Made by a program: the position numbers and the translations under genes. Below are positions 1-9,238 of a stretch of DNA of 58,663 nucleotides, piece after piece. Source of the stretch: Candidatus Merdisoma merdipullorum (GTDB taxonomy: Bacteria; Bacillota; Clostridia; Lachnospirales; Lachnospiraceae); the NCBI GenBank assembly GCA_018715645.1, contig DVLE01000020.1, forward strand, positions 1 to 58,663, in the 5' to 3' direction. Numbering within the stretch: position 1 is the first letter of the stretch; every line of letters begins with the position of its first letter. The notes under the pieces were generated by a model that saw only the letters and a list, made by a program, of their open reading frames with translations, had not been told where the DNA came from and did not search any database.

Positions 1-148
1 AGGGAGCAGATAGGAAATATATAAACTTGAAAAAACGAACTCTCAGTTGTATGATTGAGAAAATGAGTCTGGAACCATTTCACTTTGGGAACAATCTTTT
101 TCATGTCAACTGACAATTCGTTTACTTCATCTCACTTATCAGAGATAT
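1..148. other. unassigned AT-rich sequence at window start
   Basis: No convincing coding frame, RNA gene or terminator is seen here. It is AT-rich and ends at the promoter assigned to rho. It may hold the 3' flank of a gene lying before the window. Confidence 0.5.
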
Positions 149-177
149 TTGCACAATGATAAAAAATGAGTTATAAT
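149..177 (+). promoter_or_regulatory. probable sigma-A promoter of rho
   Basis: A TTGCAC box (149-154) and a perfect TATAAT (172-177) are separated by 17 bases. Transcription would start near 184 and leave an untranslated leader of about 200 bases before rho. Long leaders are common for rho, which is often autoregulated; that regulation is inferred here, and no intrinsic terminator is seen in the leader. Confidence 0.7.
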
Positions 178-382
178 GCAACTATGATCTTATTCTCGGT
201 TGACAGGGGTATGTAGAATCAAACCGGATTCCGGCATTTGAAAGAGCGTATGTCCTGGTCGACTGAGGGTTCAGTCCGCTGATGTATCTGGCGAGATTCC
301 CAAAGAAAAGCAAGCTGCTGAGTAAGAAGAATGAATTTGATGTGTGAAAAACATCATGAAGAATAAATCAGGAGGATGGAAA

Positions 383-1981
383 ATGACACGAGAACAATAT
401 GAATCACTTCCGCTGGCGGAGCTCAAGGAGATAGCGAAGGCCAGGGGGATGAAGCGGACTTCGGCCATGAAAAAGGGCGACCTGGTTGATTTGATGCTGG
501 AAAAGGATAAAGAAGCTGAAATGCAGAAAGAAAACGCAGAGCGGCCGGAATACCGCGAAAAGAATGAGCGGGCAGGCAAAGCGGAGAGCTATAGTAAAAC
601 TGAGCGGCCGGAGCGGGCAGACCGGCATGAAAAAACAGAGCGCGCGGACAGACAGGAACGCAAAGAGCGCGTCGAGCGAGCAGACCGCGCAGAGCGAACA
701 GAACGCACGGAGCGAACAGAGCGAACAGAGCGTGCAGAGAGAGCGGAACGTCCGGAGAGAGTGGAACGCGCAGAACGGACAGAACGCGCGGAGCGTACGG
801 AGAGGACAGAGCGTCAGGCGGCGCCGGCACAGGCGCAGGATATGGCGAGTCTGGACAGCGGACAGGTAGTTACGGGAATCCTGGAGGTGCTGGCGGATGG
901 CTACGGATTTATCCGCAGCGCCAATTATCTTCCGGGGGAAAACGACATCTATATCAACCCTGCGATGATTCGCAGATACAATCTGCGGACCGGAGATATT
1001 CTCTGCGGAAATGTGAAGGTAAAGGCGCAGACGGAAAAATTTGCAGCCCTCCTTTATTTGAAATCCATCAATGGCTGCCGGCCTGAGGACGCGGCAAGGA
1101 GACGAAATTTTGAGGATTTGACGCCGATTTTTCCAAATGAGCGGATTCATCTGGAACGTCCGGGCGGAAGCATGGCAATGCGCATCGTAGATCTGATTTC
1201 CCCGATTGGAAAGGGACAGAGAGGCATGATTGTGTCCCCGCCGAAGGCAGGAAAGACGACGCTTCTGAAGGACGTGGCAAAGTCGGTTACACGCAATCAC
1301 CCGGAGATGCAGCTTTTGATCCTGTTGATTGACGAACGGCCGGAGGAGGTTACCGACATCAAGGAGGCTATCGAGGGGCCGAACGTGGAGGTGATTCACT
1401 CTACTTTTGACGAGCTTCCGGAGCATCACAAGCGTGTGGCTGAAATGGTGATTGAGCGGGCCAAGCGTCTGGTGGAGCATAAAAAGGATGTAATTATTCT
1501 TTTGGACAGCATCACGCGTCTGGCACGGGCCTACAACCTTACGGTTCCCCCCAGCGGACGTACGCTGTCGGGAGGTCTTGATCCGGCGGCCCTGCATATG
1601 CCCAAGCGGTTTTTTGGAGCGGCCCGGAATATGCGCGAGGGCGGCAGCCTTACGATCCTTGCCACAGCCCTTGTGGAAACGGGAAGTAAGATGGACGATG
1701 TGATTTATGAGGAATTTAAGGGAACAGGAAATATGGAACTTGTCCTGAATAGAAAGCTGCAGGAGAAGCGGGTATTTCCGGCCATTGATATTCCGAAATC
1801 CGGTACGCGGCGCGAGGATCTGCTTTTGACCGAGGAAGAACTGGAAGCCATTGAGATCATCCGCAAAGGGCTGAATGGACTGAAGCCGGAGGATGCGGTG
1901 GAGAATGTTCTGAATATGTTTGCGCGTACCCGCAACAATTCGGAGTTTGTACAGACGGTAAAGAAAACAAGATTCATATAA
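383..1981 (+). CDS. rho: transcription termination factor Rho with Arg/Glu-rich insert
   Basis: Hexameric RNA-dependent ATPase/translocase that terminates transcription. The ATG at 383 follows a strong AGGAGG; upstream in-frame codons lack a ribosome site. The 532-residue protein has a Rho_N/SAP-like start (about 1-42), then a highly charged segment (about 43-145) rich in repeated Glu-Arg-Thr and Glu-Arg-Ala units. The cold-shock-like RNA-binding domain follows (GYGFIRSA and ENDIYINP, about 165-185), then the RecA-like motor. Walker A is PPKAGKTT near residue 290 and Walker B is VIILLDS. The Q-loop and R-loop regions ([19 protein letters not shown]) are intact. Rho proteins without an insert are about 420 residues, so the extra length is the polyampholytic segment. 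It is the first gene of the conserved rho-rpmE-prmC-prfA neighbourhood. Confidence 0.97.
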   Translation: MTREQYESLPLAELKEIAKARGMKRTSAMKKGDLVDLMLEKDKEAEMQKENAERPEYREKNERAGKAESYSKTERPERADRHEKTERADRQERKERVERADRAERTERTERTERTERAERAERPERVERAERTERAERTERTERQAAPAQAQDMASLDSGQVVTGILEVLADGYGFIRSANYLPGENDIYINPAMIRRYNLRTGDILCGNVKVKAQTEKFAALLYLKSINGCRPEDAARRRNFEDLTPIFPNERIHLERPGGSMAMRIVDLISPIGKGQRGMIVSPPKAGKTTLLKDVAKSVTRNHPEMQLLILLIDERPEEVTDIKEAIEGPNVEVIHSTFDELPEHHKRVAEMVIERAKRLVEHKKDVIILLDSITRLARAYNLTVPPSGRTLSGGLDPAALHMPKRFFGAARNMREGGSLTILATALVETGSKMDDVIYEEFKGTGNMELVLNRKLQEKRVFPAIDIPKSGTRREDLLLTEEELEAIEIIRKGLNGLKPEDAVENVLNMFARTRNNSEFVQTVKKTRFI

Positions 1982-2069
1982 ATTCGGGAAACTTTTCCTT
2001 TTCTCGTTTTGTGTCGTGTTCAGCGGAAACCGGTGATGTTATCATTAAGCTGAAGAAGGGGAGTGGCTT

Positions 2070-3026
2070 ATGAGACAGGAACAGGTTGGAAGATTCATTG
2101 GAATTTTGCGCCGGGAAAAAGGCATGACGCAGGAACAGCTTGCCGGGAGACTGGGAGTGAATCACAGAAGCGTGTCGCGCTGGGAAAACGGACATTGTAT
2201 GCCGGATTTCTCTTTGCTCTGGCCGCTTTCGGAAGAATTGGGAGTCAGTGTACAAGAGCTGCTGGAAGGACGCAAAAATGAGACGGGCGGGGAAGAAGAA
2301 AATATACTGGCTCTGATTTTGCGGCTGGCTGGCAGAGAGCAGCATAGGAAAATGAGACGGGTGCGGATGCGCTTTTCGGCGGGATTTTTCTGCCTGGCGG
2401 CTGTCTTGTTCCAGTATCAGACAGACTGGCTTTTCTTCCTTCTGGGGGCGGAGAGAGCGGAACATGCTACAGTTCTGCTTATACTGTTTGGGATTGGCCT
2501 TGGGGCAGCAGGATTTTGGAGTACAAGGCAGGATGCGCTTCCTGATATGGAGTGTCTGGAAGTTTGGACGGGAAGATGCCGTATGAAAACAGTGGAGGAA
2601 ATGTTTTGTTTTGTGAGCAGACGGCAGGAGCTTGAACGAAAAAAGTACAAAAAGGTATTGGGGGAAGTTGCCGATGCCCTGAATACAGCGGAAGCCGTAA
2701 TTTTTGCAGCAGCAGGAACAGAGTATTCCAGAAATGGACTTCCTATGATGTGGCACGTGGCTGTTGCGGTTACGGAGGAAAGACTCCTGATAGGTGGAGA
2801 GAGAACAAAAGGGATGCTGATGACGGAATTTGTGACAGAAGCGTTTGCGCTTTCCGATGTGACTGCTATAGAATATGGCAGCGGAATTGTACCAGAGCTG
2901 GTGATTAAGACGGGGACGGATGAAATCACAATAGGTATGGAAAGCCGAGAGACAATGGAACGCGTAGGGGAGGAGCTTCAAAGTTTTCTCCCTTCCCTTC
3001 ACAACTCCGCCGCCAGGCGTCCATAA
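2070..3026 (+). CDS. XRE-family regulator with membrane segments
   Basis: The first 65 residues form a Cro/C1-type helix-turn-helix (MTQEQLAGRLGV then HRSVSRWENG), a DNA-binding fold. After a linker two hydrophobic segments follow (about residues 108-123 and 132-152), so the protein is probably membrane-anchored. The C-terminal half of about 160 residues is not recognised. The ATG at 2070 has a GAAGGGG ribosome site. The gene lies between rho and rpmE, where such a regulator is not part of the conserved gene order, so it looks like a lineage-specific insertion. Target genes are unknown. The helix-turn-helix is clear; a membrane location and signal-sensing role are inferred. Confidence 0.8.
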   Translation: MRQEQVGRFIGILRREKGMTQEQLAGRLGVNHRSVSRWENGHCMPDFSLLWPLSEELGVSVQELLEGRKNETGGEEENILALILRLAGREQHRKMRRVRMRFSAGFFCLAAVLFQYQTDWLFFLLGAERAEHATVLLILFGIGLGAAGFWSTRQDALPDMECLEVWTGRCRMKTVEEMFCFVSRRQELERKKYKKVLGEVADALNTAEAVIFAAAGTEYSRNGLPMMWHVAVAVTEERLLIGGERTKGMLMTEFVTEAFALSDVTAIEYGSGIVPELVIKTGTDEITIGMESRETMERVGEELQSFLPSLHNSAARRP

Positions 3027-3063
3027 TCCGTGCAGAAAATCAGAAAACAAACATATATTCTGG

Positions 3064-3092
3064 TTGAAAACCCGCATCATCTGTGATATAAT
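3064..3092 (+). promoter_or_regulatory. probable promoter of rpmE
   Basis: TTGAAA (3064-3069), a 17-base spacer and a perfect TATAAT (3087-3092). The start would fall near 3099, leaving about 135 bases of leader before rpmE. Confidence 0.7.
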
Positions 3093-3233
3093 CTAAAAGC
3101 TGTTGTATGGGCAGCTTAACTGCAGGGACTTGCAGGGATAGTCCGGGGTATCTTGCTGTGGATTCATCGGAGCAGCATTGACCGGAAATATGGTAACAGA
3201 AGTTCACAAAATATGAATAAAGAGGTGAAAATC

Positions 3234-3437
3234 ATGAGGGAAGGAATCCATCCGGAGTATTATCAGGCAACCGTAACCTGCAACTGCGGCAACACTTTTG
3301 TAACAGGTTCCACGAAGAAGGACATTCACGTTGAAATCTGCTCCAAGTGTCACCCATTCTATACAGGACAGCAGAAGGCTGCGGCGGCTCGCGGACGTAT
3401 TGATAAATTCAATCGTAAATATGGCATCACGAAATAA
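3234..3437 (+). CDS. rpmE: 50S ribosomal protein L31, zinc-binding type
   Basis: Component of the large ribosomal subunit at the intersubunit bridge. The 67-residue protein begins [10 protein letters not shown] and has Cys16, Cys18, Cys36 and Cys39, the four cysteines of the zinc-binding (C+) L31 class that is replaced by a Cys-free paralogue under zinc starvation in some Firmicutes. The ATG at 3234 is preceded by AGAGGTGA at good spacing, so the longer upstream frame is rejected. The gene is probably monocistronic: it has its own promoter and a terminator directly downstream. Confidence 0.97.
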   Translation: MREGIHPEYYQATVTCNCGNTFVTGSTKKDIHVEICSKCHPFYTGQQKAAAARGRIDKFNRKYGITK

Positions 3438-3450
3438 GAAGTGTGAGCAA

Positions 3451-3484
3451 GGGGTGAGGTTGGACAATCTCACCCTGTTTTTTT
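3451..3484 (+). terminator. intrinsic terminator after rpmE
   Basis: An 8-base stem (GGGGTGAG against CTCACCCT, allowing one G-U pair) with a 10-base loop is followed by a GTTTTTTT run. Confidence 0.8.
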
Positions 3485-3595
3485 CCGCGGATAATGTCAG
3501 GCCGGATAGGAATATGGCAGCGGCATAGGGAGTTTGAGTTGCCGCCGGGGATGCGGCGCGTTTCCGTGGATATGTAGTTATGGAGGATAAAAGCA

Positions 3596-4738
3596 TTGAT
3601 GAAAGCAGCGGGAAAGTCTTCGGGGATCGGAGGACAGGCCGTCCTGGAAGGTATCATGATGAAGAATCAGGATGTGTACTCGGTAGGGGTACGCAAGCCT
3701 GATGGAGAGATAGAGGTACATCTGAGTACGTATGAGGGTATCGGAAATAAGAAGCTGAGGAAAATTCCGATTATCCGCGGCGTGATAAGCTTTGTGGATT
3801 CCCTGGTTCTGGGGATGAAGTGCCTGACCTTTTCCGCCAGTTTTTATGACGAGGAGGAAGCGCAGCCCTCAAAAGCGGATACGCTTGTTCAGAAGTTGTT
3901 CGGAGAACGGGCTGAACAGATTGTGATGGGGATCACGGTAGCCTTCTCGATCGTAATGGCAGTGGCTATTTTTATGGTGCTGCCCTACTTTGCGGCGGCG
4001 CTGCTGCGCAATGTGATTGTGTCGGATACGGTTCTGGCCGTGATCGAGGGCGCCATCCGCCTGCTTCTTTTTATCGGCTATGTGCTGCTGATTTCCCTGA
4101 TGAAGGATATTCAGCGGGTGTTCCAGTATCATGGGGCAGAGCATAAATGCATCAATTGCGTGGAGAATGGTCTGGAACTGAACGTGGAAAACGTGCGAAA
4201 GAGTTCCAAGCATCATAAACGCTGCGGAACCAGCTTTATGCTGATTGTCATGGTGGTCAGCATCATTTTCTTCATCTTTATCCGTGTAGATTCTCCGATT
4301 CTGCGCGTGGTATTCCGTGTGGCGCTGGTTCCCGTGATTGCAGGCGTGTCCTATGAGTTTATCCGGCTGGCGGGAAATACGGACAATAAGCTGGTGGGAA
4401 TCCTGAGCCGTCCCGGTATGTGGCTGCAGGGCCTTACCACGAAGGAGCCGGACGACAGTATGATAGAGGTGGCGATTGCCGCTGTGGAAGCTGTATTTGA
4501 CTGGAGGGCATACCAGGGCAGAGAGCCGCTGGATACAGAGCAGGAAGCGAACGCTGACCAGGAAAATCAGGGTGCCTGGGGACAGGAGGAAGAAGCCCAG
4601 GATGCACAGGCCGGAGCGGAGTCTGAAGAAATAGAGGAAGTTTTGGAAGCGGAGTCTGAGCCGCAGGAGATAGAGGAAGTTCTGGAAGCGGAGGATGAGC
4701 CGCAGGAGGCAGAGAAAGTTCAGGAGGCCGGAGCTTGA
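3596..4738 (+). CDS. DUF1385 (YqhQ-like) membrane protein with acidic repeat tail
   Basis: Residues 1-75 match the DUF1385 start (GIGGQAVLEGIMMKN, then IIRGVISFVDSL). Several hydrophobic segments follow (about 105-130, 140-165, 208-225, 235-250), and the conserved HGAEHK motif lies near residue 180. The C-terminal 70 residues are very acidic and carry three imperfect copies of an EIEEVLEAE-type unit. The family is widespread in Firmicutes and almost always sits beside prmC and prfA, but its molecular role is not established. Start is either TTG 3596 or ATG 3599 after TGGAGG; the first has the better spacing. The stop overlaps the start of prmC by three bases, indicating translational coupling. 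Confidence 0.9.
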   Translation: MMKAAGKSSGIGGQAVLEGIMMKNQDVYSVGVRKPDGEIEVHLSTYEGIGNKKLRKIPIIRGVISFVDSLVLGMKCLTFSASFYDEEEAQPSKADTLVQKLFGERAEQIVMGITVAFSIVMAVAIFMVLPYFAAALLRNVIVSDTVLAVIEGAIRLLLFIGYVLLISLMKDIQRVFQYHGAEHKCINCVENGLELNVENVRKSSKHHKRCGTSFMLIVMVVSIIFFIFIRVDSPILRVVFRVALVPVIAGVSYEFIRLAGNTDNKLVGILSRPGMWLQGLTTKEPDDSMIEVAIAAVEAVFDWRAYQGREPLDTEQEANADQENQGAWGQEEEAQDAQAGAESEEIEEVLEAESEPQEIEEVLEAEDEPQEAEKVQEAGA

Positions 4739-5571
4739 CGCAGCGGGAAGCCTGCCGGAAAGCGGCAAAGAGGCTTTCACAGGCGGGCGTGCCGGAGGTG
4801 GAGCTTGACGCCTGGTATCTTCTGGAATGGAGCTGCGGTGTCAGCAGAAGTCATTATCTGGCTTATCCGGAGGAGGAGCTTTCCGGAGAGCAGGAGGAAC
4901 GCTTTTTTAAGGCTGTGGAAAAGCGGGAACGAAGAATTCCGCTTCAGCATATCACGGGAGAGCAGGAGTTTATGGGGCTTTCCTTTCTGGTCAACGGACA
5001 GGTTTTGATTCCCCGCCAGGATACGGAGATTCTGGTGGAGGAGGCCCTGAAATACCTGAAGCCGGGAATGCGGTTTCTCGATCTGTGTACCGGATCGGGA
5101 TGTATTCTTCTGAGCCTTCTGCATTTTTGCCCCGAAGCACAGGGAATGGGGAGCGATCTGTCTGTGGGGGCATTGGAAACAGCCGTACGGAACAGGGACA
5201 GGCTCGGACTTTCAGCAAAGCTTGTGGAAAGCGATCTGTTTGACAGGATAGAGGGGCGTTATGATTTGATTGTGTCCAATCCTCCCTATATCAGACGGGA
5301 GGAAATCTCCGGCCTGATGGATGAGGTGCGGCTGCATGAGCCTTTTATGGCGCTTAACGGCCATGAGGATGGGCTGTATTTTTATAAGGAAATAGCAAGG
5401 ATGAGTCCCCGGTATCTGAAGCCGGGCGGTATGCTCCTTCTGGAGATCGGATGTGCTCAGGGAGAGAGCGTGGCCGGGCTTCTCGGCGAGGCGGGCTTTG
5501 ATGAGATAGAGACGATCCGGGATCTGGCCGGACTCGACCGGGTGGTGCGGGGGCGGCTGGCGTGCCAGTGA
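4735..5571 (+). CDS. prmC: release-factor glutamine N5-methyltransferase PrmC
   Basis: Methylates the glutamine of the GGQ loop in release factors RF1 and RF2 using S-adenosylmethionine. The 278-residue protein has an N-terminal helical domain and a Rossmann methyltransferase domain with the SAM-binding loop DLCTGSGC (near 120) and the diagnostic NPPY motif (about 181-184). The start is TTG at 4735, overlapping the DUF1385 stop, with AGGAGG at 4720. Its substrate gene prfA follows 31 bases downstream, the usual pairing. Confidence 0.96.
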   Translation: MTQREACRKAAKRLSQAGVPEVELDAWYLLEWSCGVSRSHYLAYPEEELSGEQEERFFKAVEKRERRIPLQHITGEQEFMGLSFLVNGQVLIPRQDTEILVEEALKYLKPGMRFLDLCTGSGCILLSLLHFCPEAQGMGSDLSVGALETAVRNRDRLGLSAKLVESDLFDRIEGRYDLIVSNPPYIRREEISGLMDEVRLHEPFMALNGHEDGLYFYKEIARMSPRYLKPGGMLLLEIGCAQGESVAGLLGEAGFDEIETIRDLAGLDRVVRGRLACQ

Positions 5572-5602
5572 GGATTGGCATAAAAATGATGGAGGGAAAA
5601 AT

Positions 5603-6676
5603 ATGTTTGACAAGCTGGATGATCTGCTTCTGCGTTACGAGGATCTGATGAATGAGCTGAACGAACCGTCTGTGGTAGGCGATCAGGAGCGGTTCCGGGA
5701 GCTCATGAAGGAGCAGAGTGATCTGCAGCCGATCGTGGAAGCTTACAGTGAATATAAGAAATGCAAGGAGACCGTCGAGGAAAGCCTTCAGATGCTGGAG
5801 GAGGAGAACGACGAGGAGATGCGGGAAATGCTCAAGGAGGAGCTTTCCGACGCGAGAAGCCGTATTGAAGAACTGGAGCATACGTTAAAAGTGCTGCTTC
5901 TCCCCAAGGATCCCAACGATGATAAGAATGTTATCGTGGAGATCCGCGCAGGAGCGGGCGGAGACGAGGCCGCTCTGTTTGCGGCAGAGATCTACCGGAT
6001 GTATGTGCATTACGCGGAAAGCCGCCGCTGGAAGGTAGAGGTCATGGAAGCGGATGAGATCGGAATCGGCGGAATGAAAAGCGTGACCTTTATGATTCAG
6101 GGACAGGGCGCTTACTCTGTGATGAAGTATGAGTCCGGCGTACACCGGGTTCAGCGTGTGCCGGAGACGGAATCCGGCGGCAGAATCCATACCTCGACCA
6201 TCACCGTAGCGGTGATGCCGGAGGCAGAGGAGGTGGATGTGCAGATCGATGAGAAGGACATCCGTATTGACGTCATGCGTGCTTCCGGAAACGGAGGACA
6301 GTGCGTCAACACAACGGATTCTGCCGTGCGTCTGACTCATTATCCGACGGGAATCGTGGTCTACAGCCAGACGGAAAAGTCGCAGCTTCAGAATAAGGCA
6401 AAGGCGTTCGCGCTTCTGCGGGCCAAGCTGTATGATATTGAGTGCCAGAAGGCTCACGATGCCGAGGCCGAGGCGAGGAGAAGCCAAATCGGTACGGGAG
6501 ACCGTTCCGAGAAAATCCGAACCTACAATTTCCCACAGGGACGTGTGACAGATCACAGAATCGGACTGACACTGTATAAATTGGACAAAATTCTGAATGG
6601 AGATATTCAGGAAATTATAGACGCATGTATCGCTGCGGATCAGGCAGCGAAGCTTGCAAAGATGAATGAGGAGTAA
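5603..6676 (+). CDS. prfA: peptide chain release factor 1
   Basis: Recognises UAA and UAG stop codons and triggers peptide release. The 357 residues are normal for the family. The codon-recognition tripeptide of RF1 is present as P-E-T (about 187-189, in RVPETESGG), which fits the PxT rule and excludes RF2. The GGQ catalytic motif is near 232 (GNGGQCVNT); the residue after GGQ is Cys, where His is usual in bacterial RF1. The ATG at 5603 has a GGAGGG ribosome site. It is translated with PrmC, which methylates its GGQ glutamine. Confidence 0.97.
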   Translation: MFDKLDDLLLRYEDLMNELNEPSVVGDQERFRELMKEQSDLQPIVEAYSEYKKCKETVEESLQMLEEENDEEMREMLKEELSDARSRIEELEHTLKVLLLPKDPNDDKNVIVEIRAGAGGDEAALFAAEIYRMYVHYAESRRWKVEVMEADEIGIGGMKSVTFMIQGQGAYSVMKYESGVHRVQRVPETESGGRIHTSTITVAVMPEAEEVDVQIDEKDIRIDVMRASGNGGQCVNTTDSAVRLTHYPTGIVVYSQTEKSQLQNKAKAFALLRAKLYDIECQKAHDAEAEARRSQIGTGDRSEKIRTYNFPQGRVTDHRIGLTLYKLDKILNGDIQEIIDACIAADQAAKLAKMNEE

Positions 6677-6693
6677 GCCGGAAGCTGTGGAAA

Positions 6694-7758
6694 ATGCCTA
6701 TGGGTGAGAAAACGACGGGACGCAGGAATATGAGAAGCCAGACCATCGACGCGATCAAGGGGGCTGCCATTCTTCTTGTGATGGCAGGCCACGTCCTTGT
6801 CTGGAATCACATGGAGGACGGCTATGTCTACGATGTGATTAAGGTAATACAGATGCCTCTGTTCATTATGGTCAGCGGCTATTTGTGCGGGCTGGGGAGA
6901 CGCGTGGAAAGCCTGACGGATTATGGAAAGATTCTGGCGAAGCGGGCGCTGGCTTATCTGACGCCCTTTTTCTTCTGGATTGTACTGCTGCATCCGCGAG
7001 CGCCCTTTTCCAGTGTCGTGGAGACGCTGTTTGACCTGGACAATGGTCTCTGGTTTCTGATGACGCTCTTTCTTCTGACTGTGATGGTTTATACGGCCCA
7101 GCTTGCCCAGAGCGCGGTCAGAAAGAGAACGAACGATCGTGCGGGGAAGGCGGCGTTCTGGATCGTGTATCTGGGACTCGCGGCCTTTGTGGTATTGGAA
7201 ACCCTGCTTGGCTGGGAGTTTTTAAGTCCGGGACTTACAAGGCTGTATCTGCCCTTTTATCTGACAGGGTATCTGGCCGGGGAATACCGGGAATGGCTGA
7301 GAAAAATCCCGGCTTTTCTGGAAAAGCTTTTGTGCGCGGCAGCGCTCCTTGGGCTGATTGGAATGGCGGTTCTCTTTGACCTTCAGGATGTGAGTACGCT
7401 GTTTTTGCTTGGACGGCAGCTTGCAGCCTCCTTTCTTGGCTGCCTGGGCGTAAGTCTCCTGGTGAAATTCTGCAGAGACGGACGCGTAAAGAGGGGATTG
7501 GCATTTTTAGGCGGCTACACGCTGGAGATCTATGTGCTGCATTTCCATTTTGCCACGATTTTGAATCCGGGCAAGACCTATGAACTCTATACCTGGGAGG
7601 GATTTGGCTTTGCGGTCGCCTCCTTTTTCGTGATGAGCCTGATCACGGCCGTGATTATCATTGTTACAAAGAAATTCTGGCTGCTGGACTTTCTGCTGTA
7701 TGGTAAGTTCAGAAAAAGGAGAGCAGAGAAGGCTTCGGGGAAAGACCCGGAGCAGTAG
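6694..7758 (+). CDS. acyltransferase family 3 membrane protein
   Basis: An integral-membrane acyltransferase of the OafA/WecH/OpgC type, which moves acyl groups onto extracytoplasmic sugars. The first segment carries the family signature (TIDAIKGAAILLVMAGHV, with the active-site His near 30), and about ten hydrophobic segments follow across 354 residues. The start is uncertain: ATG 6694 is used here, but ATG 6700 and ATG 6730 are possible, and the family motif starts right after the last. Only 17 bases separate it from prfA, so it may be read through from prfA. It opens the glycan locus, next to an MBOAT gene, so surface polymer acylation is likely. The acyl donor and acceptor are unknown. 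Confidence 0.85.
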   Translation: MPMGEKTTGRRNMRSQTIDAIKGAAILLVMAGHVLVWNHMEDGYVYDVIKVIQMPLFIMVSGYLCGLGRRVESLTDYGKILAKRALAYLTPFFFWIVLLHPRAPFSSVVETLFDLDNGLWFLMTLFLLTVMVYTAQLAQSAVRKRTNDRAGKAAFWIVYLGLAAFVVLETLLGWEFLSPGLTRLYLPFYLTGYLAGEYREWLRKIPAFLEKLLCAAALLGLIGMAVLFDLQDVSTLFLLGRQLAASFLGCLGVSLLVKFCRDGRVKRGLAFLGGYTLEIYVLHFHFATILNPGKTYELYTWEGFGFAVASFFVMSLITAVIIIVTKKFWLLDFLLYGKFRKRRAEKASGKDPEQ

Positions 7759-7770
7759 AGGGAGGACGTT

Positions 7771-9210
7771 ATGGGATTTACTTCACTGGCCTTTCTGGTA
7801 TTCTTTCCAATCGTACTGGCTGTGTATCTTCTTCTGCCGGGCAGATTCCGCGCGGTCTGGCTTCTCGCGGCCAGCTATGCGTTCTGCGCGAGCTTTGGCC
7901 TGTCTTATCTGCTGGTTCTTCTGGGCTCTACCCTTGTGACCTGGCTGTGCGGCCTTGGGATAGAGAGGGGAAGGACGGAAGAAAAGGAGTCTCCCTCAGG
8001 GGAGGACGTTTTGTCCGGAAGCAATTCCCGCGGAAGACTTCTGTTTTGGGCGGTTATTGCCTTTCATGTGATTGCTCTCGGATTTTTTAAATATAATCGG
8101 CTGGGGCTTTTGCTCCCTGTGGGAATCTCTTTCTATACGTTTCAGGCTATCGGCTACCTGGCGGATGTGCGGAGCGGAAAGACCAGAGCGGAAAGAAACC
8201 TGTTGAATTTCGCGCTGTTCCAGGCATTCTTTCCGAAACTGGTGCAGGGACCTATCGAGCGGAGCGGCAATTTGCTGGCGCAGATCCGGACGCTGCCTGA
8301 AAAAAAAGTACGGGATTCGGAACGTATCCGAAGCGGCGGCCTGCTTCTTCTGTGGGGACTTTGCGAAAAGCTTTTGATCGCGGATCGGATTGCGATTCCG
8401 GTGAACGCGGTCTACGGCCAGTTCGGACATTTCGGAGGCGTGGAGATTGCGCTGACTACGGTTCTCTACGCGTTTCAGATTTACTGCGATTTCGCGGGAT
8501 ATACGGATATTGCCAGGGGAGCGGCGCAGATGCTTGGCTTTGAACTTCTGAGCAATTTCAGACGGCCCTATCTGGCGGATTCTATCCAGGATTTCTGGCG
8601 TCGCTGGCACCAGTCCTTAAGCTCTTGGCTCAGGGATTATCTGTATATTCCCCTTGGCGGCAGCCGAAAGGGACAGCTTCGCCGTGCTGTGAATCTTATG
8701 ATTACCTTTCTGGTCAGCGGCGTCTGGCATGGCACAGGCTTTCATTTCCTGGCCTGGGGAGGGCTGCACGGCCTGGGACAGATTGCGGAGATAACAGGAA
8801 AAAGGCTCTTTCAGGGAAAAGAGAAGCAAGGGGGCAAACGAGGCCTTCCAAAGTTCGTGAAGCAGATTCTCGTCTTTCTCTTTGTGGATCTGACCTGGAT
8901 GGTGTTCCGCGCCAATTCTGTCGGAGATCTGAGAGGAATGCTGTGGATCATCGTGACGGACTTCCGGCTGAAGGATTTCGCGGGCATGCAGCTTACAGGT
9001 TTTGAATGGCTGCTGATTCTTTTGGGAATCCTGGCCGTGGTATGCAAGGATCTGGCGAATGAGCGGGGAATCGCGTTCCGCCAGTGGATTCTGAGCCGGA
9101 ATGCGGTCTGCCGCTGCGCGATCTATACGGGGCTGGTTGCAGCTATAGTGATTCTGGGCGTCTACGGGGCCGCTTATGATACGAGCCAGTTCCTGTACAC
9201 TCAGTTTTGA
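7771..9210 (+). CDS. MBOAT-family O-acyltransferase (AlgI/DltB-like)
   Basis: A polytopic membrane protein of 479 residues. The two signature histidines are His280 (WRRWHQSLSSWL) and His320 (GVWHGTGFHF), as in AlgI, DltB and PatA, which pass acyl groups across the membrane to polymers outside. The segment FPKLVQGPIERS is also typical. ATG 7771 follows GAGGGAGG. It overlaps no neighbour but is 12 bases from the acyltransferase-3 gene and 28 bases from the SGNH-like gene; the MBOAT plus SGNH pairing is the usual two-component acylation module. The substrate is not evident. No dltA or dltC-like gene is in the window, so D-alanylation is not supported. Confidence 0.93.
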   Translation: MGFTSLAFLVFFPIVLAVYLLLPGRFRAVWLLAASYAFCASFGLSYLLVLLGSTLVTWLCGLGIERGRTEEKESPSGEDVLSGSNSRGRLLFWAVIAFHVIALGFFKYNRLGLLLPVGISFYTFQAIGYLADVRSGKTRAERNLLNFALFQAFFPKLVQGPIERSGNLLAQIRTLPEKKVRDSERIRSGGLLLLWGLCEKLLIADRIAIPVNAVYGQFGHFGGVEIALTTVLYAFQIYCDFAGYTDIARGAAQMLGFELLSNFRRPYLADSIQDFWRRWHQSLSSWLRDYLYIPLGGSRKGQLRRAVNLMITFLVSGVWHGTGFHFLAWGGLHGLGQIAEITGKRLFQGKEKQGGKRGLPKFVKQILVFLFVDLTWMVFRANSVGDLRGMLWIIVTDFRLKDFAGMQLTGFEWLLILLGILAVVCKDLANERGIAFRQWILSRNAVCRCAIYTGLVAAIVILGVYGAAYDTSQFLYTQF

Positions 9211-9238
9211 CGGCGCTGTGGAAAGGAGGGAGCAGCCT

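Noticed and set aside
404-1597. 397-codon minus-strand frame
   Set aside because: It is antisense to rho and consists of Cys/Leu/Arg-rich sequence created by the rho repeats.
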